Source: Chloroflexota bacterium (GTDB lineage Bacteria; Chloroflexota; Anaerolineae; UBA7937; JACPPX01). Taken from it: DNA of 10,731 nucleotides. Below are positions 1 to 6,160 of the stretch, one piece after another (within the stretch, counting starts at the first letter, position 1; each line of letters starts with the position of its first letter). Made by a program: the position numbers and the translations under genes. The notes below the pieces were generated by a model that made no database searches, was not told where the DNA came from, and saw nothing but the letters and a program-made list of their open reading frames with translations. The stretch spans positions 1 to 10,731 of the forward strand of contig JACPPX010000051.1 of assembly GCA_016190785.1 (NCBI GenBank). The letters are read 5' to 3'.

Positions 1-13
1 GAGCTACCGCGGA
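1..13 (-). tRNA. 5' end of a tRNA gene, tRNA-Asn-like, cut by the window edge
   Basis: Read on the minus strand, the first 13 bases are TCCGCGGTAGCTC. This is a seven-base acceptor arm (TCCGCGG), then T8-A9, then the GCTC start of a D-stem. The same opening is familiar from bacterial tRNA-Asn genes, whose 3' acceptor strand is CCGCGGA. The anticodon lies outside the window, so the identity is a guess from the acceptor alone. The gene would be the next one downstream of rpoD on the same strand. Confidence 0.5.
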
Positions 14-76
14 ACGACTCCCACTCTATTAATCTTGACCAACCCCGCCCAGCCGCCAAGTTGCCAATGAGTTATC

Positions 77-120
77 GAGGATCACCTCGGGGTGATCGAG
101 AAAGCTCTTAACCGATCCTC
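77..120. repeat. overlapping inverted repeats in the rpoD-tRNA spacer
   Basis: A perfect 7-bp inverted repeat, GATCACC-TCGG-GGTGATC, spans 80-97. A second pairing is possible between GAGGATC (77-83) and GATCCTC (114-120), and it shares bases with the first. Neither hairpin has a T-run after it on either strand, so this is not a convincing intrinsic terminator. It may be an RNA processing structure or part of transcript-end control between rpoD and the tRNA. Nothing else stands out in the 155-bp spacer apart from the hairpin at the rpoD stop. Confidence 0.35.
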
Positions 121-130
121 AGGGGAATCT

Positions 131-178
131 AAAAATAAATAATACTCGAGAAATGAGGCCTCGCCAAATCAGGCGAGG
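131..178 (-). terminator. candidate rpoD terminator overlapping the stop codon
   Basis: A 7-bp GC-rich hairpin pairs CCTCGCC (159-165) with GGCGAGG (172-178) and has the rpoD stop codon in its loop. On the minus strand a T-rich stretch (about 145-132) follows, but roughly 14 nt intervene between the stem and the first T-rich bases. The structure fits an imperfect intrinsic terminator or 3'-end stabiliser rather than a textbook one. Confidence 0.4.
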
Positions 179-1416
179 TAATCTCTCAGTTTGCGGCTGC
201 GGATGGGATGGCGGAGTTTGCGCAGGGCCTTGGCCTCGATCTGTCGCGCCCGCTCCCGGGTGACCCCAAAGGCCTCCCCCACTTCTTCCAAAGTATGGGG
301 CTGACCATCGTGAAACCCAAAGCGCAACTCCAAAACTTCTCTCTCCCGCTTGCTCAAAGAATCGAGGATGTCCTGCATCTGTTCTTGCAAAAGTCTCCGC
401 GAGGCGGTGTCCATCGGCCCGGGGAGAGCCTCGTCCTCGATGAAATCTCCCACCGAACCGCTATCATCTATCCCCACCGGCATCTCCAATGATAGCGGCT
501 CCTGGGCCAAGCGCAGGATGCGCCGTACCTTGGCTGCTGCCCGGCGGAGTCGACGGTACAACCCCAGATCCAGAGTTTGTCCCTCGGCCCGGGCCTCCTC
601 GATGGCCATGCGATCCTCGGGGGGTAGAAACTCCATCTCCACAGCCAGTTCCTCAGCACTAGGTTCTCGGCCCAATTCCTGAACTAAACGCTTCGCCGCC
701 CGGCTCAAGCGGTTGATGCTCTCCATCATGTGCACTGGAATGCGGATCGTGCGCGACTGGTCAGCGATGGCCCGGCTGATGGCTTGGCGGATCCACCAAG
801 TAGCATAGGTAGAGAATTTGTACCCCAGGTGATAGTCGAATTTCTCTACCGCCCGCAGCAGCCCGATGTTCCCCTCTTGAATAAGATCTAGAAAAGACAT
901 CCCCCGGCCGATGTAGGGCTTAGCGGTGCTGATCACTAAGCGCAGGTTGGCTTCCACCAGACGGCGGCGGGAGAGTTGCCCCACCCAGTGGCTAACTCTG
1001 AGTCTATCCTCCTCCCGCTTCCCAAAGCCTCCGCGGCGCAGCCGAGCCCAAGCGCGATCCCCTCGTTTTACGGCTTTGGCTAACTCCGTCTCCTCTTCGA
1101 AGGTGAGGAGAGGGACTCTCCCGATTTCGCGGAGGTACATCCGTACCGGATCACTTGAGATCTCCGTACCTTCCAAAAGGTAATTCAGATCCAAGTTTAC
1201 CTCGGGCTGGGCAGCCAACTCTTCGGGAGTAGGTTCTTCCGCGGGGAGTACTTCAACCCTAGGATCGTAGAGCACCCTTTGCACCGAATCGATACCTTCC
1301 TGCCCTACTTTCAGAAAGGATTCTTCCCCATCACTAGTGGTGGCCGGCCTCCGCCCATCCCTTTTGGACACCAAGCCGTTAACCTCTGATCCTTTTCGGG
1401 AATATGCCTTGGCCAT
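169..1416 (-). CDS. rpoD: RNA polymerase primary sigma factor, sigma-70/RpoD family
   Basis: This 415-residue protein directs RNA polymerase to -35/-10 promoters. Region 1.2 is at about 88-120. Regions 2.1-2.4 are at about 151-222, including the -10-melting segment YATWWIRQAISRAIADQ (204-220). Region 3 runs from about 225 to 330, and region 4 from about 345 to 415 with the -35-reading helix-turn-helix at 375-402. The first 85 residues do not look like a classical region 1.1. Region 3 carries about 30 extra residues (about 263-292) between the usual EM.. and KVRRIL segments. Residue 390 in the region 4.2 helix is Ala, where Ile is usual (VTRERARQIE). The ATG lies 8 nt after the dnaG stop and has no clear Shine-Dalgarno, which suggests translational coupling. 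The family assignment is secure; the exact N-terminus is less so. Confidence 0.95.
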   Translation of the reverse strand: MAKAYSRKGSEVNGLVSKRDGRRPATTSDGEESFLKVGQEGIDSVQRVLYDPRVEVLPAEEPTPEELAAQPEVNLDLNYLLEGTEISSDPVRMYLREIGRVPLLTFEEETELAKAVKRGDRAWARLRRGGFGKREEDRLRVSHWVGQLSRRRLVEANLRLVISTAKPYIGRGMSFLDLIQEGNIGLLRAVEKFDYHLGYKFSTYATWWIRQAISRAIADQSRTIRIPVHMMESINRLSRAAKRLVQELGREPSAEELAVEMEFLPPEDRMAIEEARAEGQTLDLGLYRRLRRAAAKVRRILRLAQEPLSLEMPVGIDDSGSVGDFIEDEALPGPMDTASRRLLQEQMQDILDSLSKREREVLELRFGFHDGQPHTLEEVGEAFGVTRERARQIEAKALRKLRHPIRSRKLRDYLA

Positions 1417-1424
1417 AGTTTTGG

Positions 1425-3410
1425 CTATTCTGAAGCAAGACCCAGGGGATAAGATAGCCTTTGCCCTCGGCCACGGGCGGTCACCCCCCAGGAGTGAAGG
1501 CTTTTCAATAACCGCCCCAAAATGGCGGTGCGCCGGCTCACTTCATTCAGCAAATTTTGCTTTCCGAGAGGATCCGGTTCTTCCTCTAACAGAAAGCGGA
1601 GGGATTCTATTTCTCGCTGCAGCCTCAAACTCCGCAGCCGTAATCCGCTGTGGATCGCCCCCAACTCTCCATCCTGGAGCAGGGTTGCCTCTCGCCCCCC
1701 CTCTTGGAGCAGGAGCTCTCCCATCACCGTCGCTCTCTCCGGGTCGGAGAGGGGGGCCATCTGCTCCCGGAGGGCCAACAGTTGCTGCAGCCTTTCGTAA
1801 AAAGCCGGGTCGGTCTCTTGCCAGAAGTTCTCTATCCCGGCATCGCCATCGGGAAAAGATCCCTTCTCACTCAGCAAGTAGAACATGGCCCTTTCTTCCA
1901 CCCCTCCGAAGTCCGCGGCCTCCAGGGGCCCACTCCCCAAGGAGGTGAGGGCCTGGTCCACTAGCTTGCGGCGGGATGGTTCCTCCAAAAACAAAAGGAG
2001 GATATGTCGCTCCGTGCCATAAATAAAACCCGGGAAACGAGAAAGGGGTCCGCGCTCCTCCGTCGCCGCTTGCTTGGCCGGTGGCCCCACCGCTTCTTGG
2101 AGAAGACGCCTTTCATCTACCCGCAGCAGGCGAGACAATTTGTGGAGATAATGCTCCTGGGCCACCTCGCTTTTTAGCTCCCAGATGAGGGGAAGGATAA
2201 GCCGCGCCGCTTCCGACTTCCCCCGGGCAGTCTCCAGATCAAATCGGGAGGAGGCGAGCTGGAAATAGTAGTCCATGATGGGGAGAGCAGAAGCAACAAA
2301 TTCTTCCCAGGCCTCACCGGATTCTGCCAGGATATCTGCCGGATCCTTTCCGGAAGGGAGCAGAGCAATTCGGATCTCGGCATCCAAACGGGCCTGGTGT
2401 TCGATTAGATTGCGGCCCCAAGGTACGGGAACCATATGATCACGGAGCACAGCCTGCATTACTTCCAGCCCTCGCTCGGTGGCTGCCTTCCCCGCCTGAT
2501 CCGCATCCAGGGCCAGCATCAAGTTGCGGGTAAGCCGCTTGAGGGATTGCACTTGGTTCTCGGTGAGGGAAGTGCCCATGGAGGCCACTACATTGCTAAA
2601 ACCCCTTTGCTGGGCCAGGATCACATCCGTGTATCCTTCGACGATCACTGCCTGATCTTTCTCGCGGATGCTCCCCTTAGCCAGGTCGAGGCCATAGAGC
2701 ACGCTACCTTTGCTGAAGACCGGAGTCTCTGGGGAGTTGAGATATTTAGGTTCCGACCCATCAAGGGAGCGGGCTCCAAAACCCAGAGTACGGCCTTCGG
2801 CATCGCGGATGGGGAAGATGAGCCGACCACGGAATCGGTCATGGACTCCGCTTTCCCCTTGAACCGCCAAACCCGCGGCCAGGATCTCTTCGCGCGGGTA
2901 GCCCAAAGTCAAAAGATGGGTGAGGAGGGCCTCCCAATCCATAAGGGCGTAGCCCAGAGAAAATTTATCCCAAGATGAGGGGTCAATCCCTCGGTGACTG
3001 AGATGCTCCCGGGCAAGGCTCGCTTCATCTGATTGCAAAAGCATTTGCTGGAAATAGCGGGCGGCGAGGGTATTGATCCCCACCATCTTTTCCTTCAGTT
3101 GTTCGGCCTCGGTTTGCTGCGGAGTGCGGGGGGCAAGAGGGATACCAGCCCGCTGCGCAAGGGTGCGCAGGGCCTCGGAGAATCCAATATTTTCGATCTT
3201 AATCAAGAAAGTGAAAACATCCCCGCCGGTGGCACAAGCCCCAAAACAATGCCAGGATTGCCGGTCGGGGAAAACAATAAAAGAAGGAGTCTTCTCGGTG
3301 TGGAAAGGACAGAGGGCCTTGAAGTTGCGCCCGCTTTTTTGCAAGGGAACATAACCGGACACCAACTCTACGATGTCCGTCCGCTCCTTGACCTCTTGCA
3401 CTACACCCAT
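1425..3410 (-). CDS. dnaG: DNA primase DnaG
   Basis: DnaG makes the RNA primers for chromosome replication and works with the DnaB helicase. Numbering from the chosen start, the N-terminal CHC2 zinc finger uses Cys34, His37, Cys55 and Cys59. The RNA-polymerase basic patch includes DRFRGRLIFPIRD (191-203). The TOPRIM core shows VIVEGYTDVI (Glu258 catalytic) and LALDADQAG (Asp302, Asp304), followed by GKDPADIL (354-361). The region from about 460 to 661 is the expected helicase-binding C-terminus. The total of 661 residues is normal for the family. A longer reading from 3479 adds 23 residues, but I prefer the ATG at 3410. MGVVQEVKERTDIVELVSGYV matches how DnaG proteins usually begin, and a perfect TATAAT box and a hairpin lie inside the extra segment. 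rpoD follows after 8 nt, so the two are surely co-transcribed, as in the macromolecular synthesis operon (rpsU is absent). Confidence 0.95.
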   Translation of the reverse strand: MGVVQEVKERTDIVELVSGYVPLQKSGRNFKALCPFHTEKTPSFIVFPDRQSWHCFGACATGGDVFTFLIKIENIGFSEALRTLAQRAGIPLAPRTPQQTEAEQLKEKMVGINTLAARYFQQMLLQSDEASLAREHLSHRGIDPSSWDKFSLGYALMDWEALLTHLLTLGYPREEILAAGLAVQGESGVHDRFRGRLIFPIRDAEGRTLGFGARSLDGSEPKYLNSPETPVFSKGSVLYGLDLAKGSIREKDQAVIVEGYTDVILAQQRGFSNVVASMGTSLTENQVQSLKRLTRNLMLALDADQAGKAATERGLEVMQAVLRDHMVPVPWGRNLIEHQARLDAEIRIALLPSGKDPADILAESGEAWEEFVASALPIMDYYFQLASSRFDLETARGKSEAARLILPLIWELKSEVAQEHYLHKLSRLLRVDERRLLQEAVGPPAKQAATEERGPLSRFPGFIYGTERHILLLFLEEPSRRKLVDQALTSLGSGPLEAADFGGVEERAMFYLLSEKGSFPDGDAGIENFWQETDPAFYERLQQLLALREQMAPLSDPERATVMGELLLQEGGREATLLQDGELGAIHSGLRLRSLRLQREIESLRFLLEEEPDPLGKQNLLNEVSRRTAILGRLLKSLHSWGVTARGRGQRLSYPLGLASE

Positions 3411-3443
3411 TGCTCTACACCCGGGGAGTTGACCGCAGAGGGC

Positions 3444-3466
3444 ATTATAGACCAAAAATTTGTCAA
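3444..3466 (-). promoter_or_regulatory. candidate dnaG-rpoD promoter with an abnormal 11-bp spacer
   Basis: On the minus strand a perfect TATAAT (3449-3444) sits 33 bp before the chosen dnaG ATG, which would give a leader of roughly 27 nt. A perfect TTGACA (3466-3461) is also present but only 11 bp upstream, instead of the usual 16-18 bp. No good -35 exists at 16-18 bp. The -10 box is convincing by itself; the role of the TTGACA is unclear. Confidence 0.55.
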
Positions 3467-3472
3467 GCGCCA

Positions 3473-3508
3473 CAAGCAAACAGCCCTCAACTATCTACAT
3501 GAGGGCTG
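3473..3508 (-). terminator. hairpin after rny, probable weak intrinsic terminator
   Basis: A perfect 9-bp stem pairs CAGCCCTCA (3481-3489) with TGAGGGCTG (3500-3508) across a 10-nt loop. On the minus strand it is followed by TTTGCTTG, a poor U-tract. It lies about 104 nt past the rny stop and just before the dnaG -10 box, where a terminator separating the two transcription units would be expected. Readthrough is likely because the T-run is interrupted. The remaining 3509-3611 holds only a short TAGC/GCTA repeat and no gene that I can see. Confidence 0.5.
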
Positions 3509-3611
3509 ATCCATTAAATAGAAACTCGCAACCGGCTACTAAGTCACGCTAATTTTCCGTAGAGACTAGCAGTTGCTAAAACTTTTGTGGGAACCAGCAT
3601 CTCTTGCAGAA

Positions 3612-5144
3612 CTATTTGGCATACTCCATCGCCCGCACTTCGCGGATCACGGTAACTTTGACCTGGCCAGGATACTCCTGGGTCTCCTGGACTTTCTTGG
3701 CAATTTCCTTGGAGAGGCGAATAGCGGCCAGATCATCGATCTCTCCCGGTCTAACGATGATCCGTATTTCTCGTCCGGCCTCGATGGCATAGGCCTCGCT
3801 AACTCCGGGGAAGGAAGTGGCCACTTCTTCCAGGGCCTTTAGCCGTTTGAGATAGGATTCCAGGCTTTCCCGACGTGCTCCCGGCCGGGCTCCAGAGATA
3901 GCATCGGCAATCTCGGCAATCACCGCCTCCACATACTTCTGTTCTTCCTCATGATGGTGGGCAGCGATGGCGTTGATCACCTGGGGTGGGCGACCGTATT
4001 TCCGCGCCAAATCAGCCCCAATCTGGGCATGGGTCCCCTCCACCTCATGGCTCACCGCTTTGCCGATGTCATGAAGGAGAGCTGCCTCCTTAGCCAACTG
4101 CAAGTTGACCCCCAGTTCCGCGGCCAACATACTGGCAATGTGGGCGACTTCAATAGCGTGCTCTAACTGGTTCTGGCCATAACTGGTGCGGTATTTCAGC
4201 CGCCCAATGAGTTTCACCAGTTCAGGATGCATTGGGGGAAGTCCCAATTCATAGAGGGCCCGTTCCCCCTCTTCCATCAGCACCGAATCCAATTCTTGCT
4301 GGGTCTTCTCCACCACCCTTTCGATGCGTGCTGGCTGGATCCGTCCATCCATGATCAGCCGGGTGAGCACCATCCGCGCCAATTCGCGGCGCACCGGGTC
4401 GAAACTGGAGATGGTCACCGCCTCCGGGGTGTCATCGATGATCAGATCCACCCCCAGGGCATTTTCCAAGGCCCGGATGTTGCGCCCCTGCTTGCCGATG
4501 ATCCTCCCCTTCCTCTCGTCGGAGGGGAGAGGGACAGTAGAAACTGTGTTTTCGGCCACATACTCCGAGGCACAGCGCTGCATCACCGTGGAAAGGATCT
4601 CCCGCGACATAGAATTGGCTTGCTCTTTGGTTTCCTCCTCATCTTTGCGCAGGACGCGGGCTGCATCCTCCCGGGCCTCAGCCTCAATGCTTTGTAGCAA
4701 AAGTTGCTTCGCCTCCTCCTGAGAGAGATTTGCTAGCCGCTGCAGTTCTTGGATCTTTTGCCGGCGGAGATTCTCCAGGTCTTCTTCTTTCTTGGCTAGC
4801 TCCCTTTCCTTGTGCTCCGCCTTCCTCTCCCGGGCCTCGAGCGGCTCCACCCGGCGATCCAATTGTTCCTGGCGGCGTTGCAACCTTTCCTCCTGGCGTC
4901 GCAGGTCGGAACGGAGGCGACGCATCTCCTCCTCAGCCTCTTTGCGCAACTTCAGGGCTTCTTTCTCCGCTTCGAGGAGAGCCTCTTTCTTCTGAGTGCG
5001 GGCCTCTTCCAAAATCTTGTGTGATTGGGCCTCGGCGGCCCGTAACCTTCCCGCTCCCAAGTACTGGCGTACCACAAAGCCGATGGCGAAACCCAAAATG
5101 AGCATCGCCAGAAAAGCAACCAATCCCTGTATATCGAAAGTCAT
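3612..5144 (-). CDS. rny: ribonuclease Y, membrane-anchored endoribonuclease
   Basis: RNase Y starts mRNA decay in many bacteria that lack RNase E, and acts at the inner face of the membrane. The 510 residues show the full family layout. There is one N-terminal membrane helix (about 8-26), then a long charged coiled coil (about 33-190). A KH RNA-binding domain contains GRIIGKQGRNIRALE (213-227). The HD phosphohydrolase domain has His329, the His358-Asp359 pair in ALLHDIGKA, the AHHH motif (395-398) and Asp414. The length is typical. The ATG has a good ribosome-binding site (AAGGGAGAG a few bases upstream). It follows the recX stop by 30 nt with no sign of a promoter or terminator between them, so it should be read from the recX transcript and share its control. 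The identification is firm. Confidence 0.96.
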   Translation of the reverse strand: MTFDIQGLVAFLAMLILGFAIGFVVRQYLGAGRLRAAEAQSHKILEEARTQKKEALLEAEKEALKLRKEAEEEMRRLRSDLRRQEERLQRRQEQLDRRVEPLEARERKAEHKERELAKKEEDLENLRRQKIQELQRLANLSQEEAKQLLLQSIEAEAREDAARVLRKDEEETKEQANSMSREILSTVMQRCASEYVAENTVSTVPLPSDERKGRIIGKQGRNIRALENALGVDLIIDDTPEAVTISSFDPVRRELARMVLTRLIMDGRIQPARIERVVEKTQQELDSVLMEEGERALYELGLPPMHPELVKLIGRLKYRTSYGQNQLEHAIEVAHIASMLAAELGVNLQLAKEAALLHDIGKAVSHEVEGTHAQIGADLARKYGRPPQVINAIAAHHHEEEQKYVEAVIAEIADAISGARPGARRESLESYLKRLKALEEVATSFPGVSEAYAIEAGREIRIIVRPGEIDDLAAIRLSKEIAKKVQETQEYPGQVKVTVIREVRAMEYAK

Positions 5145-5174
5145 CTTCTCTCCCTTCTATTTGGCAAAATCAGA

Positions 5175-5810
5175 TCAAGATAATTCCTCTCGCTCCTTAG
5201 CCACCCCGGCAACCACGGCCTGAGCCACGGAATACGAGAATCCCCGTCTCCGTAAGAAATCGGTGAGCCGGCGGCGAAAAGTCGCCTCGTCCAAATTGCG
5301 GAGGCGGGCCGCATACCCCTGCCCTGCCCGCCAAGCACTCCTCTCCTCATCTATATCTTCCACCGCCTGGGCCACCGTCTCCTCATCCACCCCCTGACGG
5401 AGGAGCTCATAGCGGAGGAGAGCCCGGCCCCGCGGCCGGAAATCTTCTCGGTTCTCCACCCACCAGCGGGCAAAATCCAGATCATCAACCATTCCCTCTC
5501 TAGCCAATTTACGGATGACGGTATCTATAATCTCCGGCGATACCTGCCTCCGTTCCAGCCTCCTTTGTATTTCTTGCTTGCTCCGCGGGCGGTAGGAGAG
5601 AAGATTTAGAGCTTTTTGGTAGGCGCGGTGTAACATGTCCTCATGAAGTAGCTTCTCCACTTCTTCTTCGCTAAGGTAACTCCCTTCCCCGATCCTCGCG
5701 GCCAAAGCCAAGGGGAGGCTGAAAGCATATCTTCCTTCCAGATAAACATTCACCCGCTGTCTGTTGCGCACCTGCTCTTTGAGGGCCGTGACCCTTCCCT
5801 CTCTGGCCAT
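5175..5810 (-). CDS. recX: regulatory protein RecX
   Basis: RecX binds RecA filaments and limits or remodels recombinase activity. The 211 residues begin with the short beta-type segment usual in this branch (RVTALKEQ, then RVNVYLEGRYAFSLPL). Helical RecX repeats follow: LNLLSYRPRSKQEIQRRL, then LDFARWWVENREDFRPRG, then a C-terminal RRRLTDFLRRRGFSYSVAQAVV region. I start it at ATG 5810 because CAGGGAAAGA lies directly before it as a Shine-Dalgarno. A TTG reading from 5834 would begin inside the U-tract of the terminator just upstream. recX lies downstream of recA, as in many bacteria, but a 350-bp regulated spacer separates them, and rny follows 30 nt after its stop. Expression is expected to depend on the leader described at 5827-6122. 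Confidence 0.9.
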   Translation of the reverse strand: MAREGRVTALKEQVRNRQRVNVYLEGRYAFSLPLALAARIGEGSYLSEEEVEKLLHEDMLHRAYQKALNLLSYRPRSKQEIQRRLERRQVSPEIIDTVIRKLAREGMVDDLDFARWWVENREDFRPRGRALLRYELLRQGVDEETVAQAVEDIDEERSAWRAGQGYAARLRNLDEATFRRRLTDFLRRRGFSYSVAQAVVAGVAKEREELS

Positions 5811-5826
5811 TCTTTCCCTGCTCTCG

Positions 5827-5870
5827 AAAAACAAGATGGCTGGATCCCGACTTGTCGGGACACAGCCATC
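5827..5870 (-). terminator. strong intrinsic terminator directly upstream of recX
   Basis: On the minus strand, GATGGCTG (5870-5863) pairs perfectly with CAGCCATC (5842-5835). Inside it, after a 2x2 internal loop, TCCCGA (5860-5855) pairs with TCGGGA (5850-5845) around a CAAG loop. TTGTTTTT (5834-5827) follows at once. This is a complete stem-plus-U-tract terminator ending about 16 nt before the recX start. It could end recA mRNAs and also, or mainly, act as the off-state of a leader attenuator. Confidence 0.8.
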
Positions 5871-6058
5871 GCCAGTTAGTTTCTATCCCCTGACTCCGAG
5901 AAGTCAGGTTAAAATGCTAAGATCTATTAAGGATCACAGATCCAGGACTTGATCCGCAAAGTGAACCGATCTGGTGAGCGTCAAACTTCTTTCTTAACCT
6001 AAGACCTGACAAACTACTTGATCACCCTTTTCTATTTATTTCTCAAGCGATGGCTGTG
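5861..6058. repeat. perfect 12-bp inverted repeat framing the leader core (antiterminator arms)
   Basis: On the plus strand CACAGCCATCGC (5861-5872) and GCGATGGCTGTG (6047-6058) are perfect reverse complements separated by 174 bp. A third, partial copy, GATGGCTG (5835-5842), is in direct orientation to the second. Three alternating copies of one sequence are what a terminator/antiterminator switch needs. A small mobile element with terminal repeats is the alternative, but no target-site duplication is obvious. Confidence 0.75.
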
Positions 6059-6066
6059 GACTTATT

Positions 6067-6091
6067 GCCCTTTAGCCAAGGGGCTTTTATT
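6067..6091 (+). other. hairpin followed by a T-run on the plus strand
   Basis: GCCCTTT (6067-6073) can pair with AAGGGGC (6078-6084, including one G-U pair) around an AGCC loop, and TTTTATT follows. It resembles a small terminator for plus-strand transcription, but no plus-strand gene lies before it. Read on the minus strand it is simply one hairpin of the recX leader, weakened by a C-A mismatch. It may mark the end of an antisense RNA. Confidence 0.3.
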
Positions 6092-6127
6092 CCGTGCTGA
6101 ACACTCCTCGAGATTTATTTTATAACT

Positions 6128-6156
6128 ATCTTACTCCAATTTTGACCAAGTGTCAA
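6128..6156 (-). promoter_or_regulatory. promoter immediately downstream of recA, driving the recX leader
   Basis: On the minus strand a perfect TTGACA (6156-6151) is followed after exactly 17 bp by TAAGAT (6133-6128), which matches the -10 consensus at four of six positions. Transcription would start near 6121-6122, giving recX a leader of about 310 nt. The -35 box lies 4 nt after the recA stop codon. Confidence 0.65.
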
Positions 6157-6160
6157 GCCC

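Larger units (their letters stand above)
5827..6122 (-). ncRNA. candidate structured leader RNA (riboswitch/attenuator) controlling recX-rny
   Basis: This non-coding stretch has a promoter at its 5' side and the terminator above at its 3' side. CACAGCCATCGC (minus, 6058-6047) is exactly complementary to GCGATGGCTGTG (5872-5861). That second segment contains the 5' arm of the terminator stem, so the two pairings exclude each other. The 174 nt between the arms can fold into several local helices. These are GGTGA/TCACC with an adjoining TCAA/TTGA near 6025-5975, TCTTA/TAAGA near 6000, GGATCA/TGATCC (5955-5950 with 5936-5931), and a 7-bp hairpin at 5908-5889. A CTCGAG/CTTGAG helix can also enclose the part of the leader at 6110-6041. 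I see no coding sequence and recognise no known riboswitch class. The paired arms are seen directly in the sequence; the regulatory role is inferred. Confidence 0.6.

Noticed and set aside
132..152. AAAATAAAT near CTCGAG, similar to the motif at 6104-6119 (minus)
   Set aside because: The spacing differs (4 versus 0 bases) and the match is mostly A/T-rich. Two occurrences in non-coding DNA are compatible with chance.
2436..2978. Long plus-strand open frame of 180 codons opposite dnaG
   Set aside because: It is antisense to conserved primase sequence, resembles no protein family, and its composition is what the opposite strand of a GC-rich gene gives.
3411..3479. N-terminal 23-residue extension of DnaG from the ATG at 3479
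   Set aside because: It overlaps a perfect -10 box, abuts the hairpin, and does not resemble primase sequence. The family start fits the ATG at 3410.
4227..4697. Plus-strand open frame of 156 codons opposite rny
   Set aside because: It is the shadow of the KH and HD-domain coding sequence, with no recognisable motif or ribosome-binding site.
5811..5834. TTG start of recX eight codons upstream
   Set aside because: The codons overlap the terminator U-tract, whereas ATG 5810 has a proper Shine-Dalgarno directly before it.
5861..6058. Small transposable element (MITE) bounded by 12-bp inverted repeats
   Set aside because: No flanking target duplication was seen, and the third partial copy placed with a terminator U-tract fits an RNA switch better. 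Not fully excluded without a genome-wide repeat search.
5835..6160. tRNA, tmRNA, SRP RNA or RNase P RNA in the recA-recX spacer
   Set aside because: No T-arm, CCA end, tmRNA-like 3' end, SRP tetraloop helix or RNase P core motif was found on either strand.
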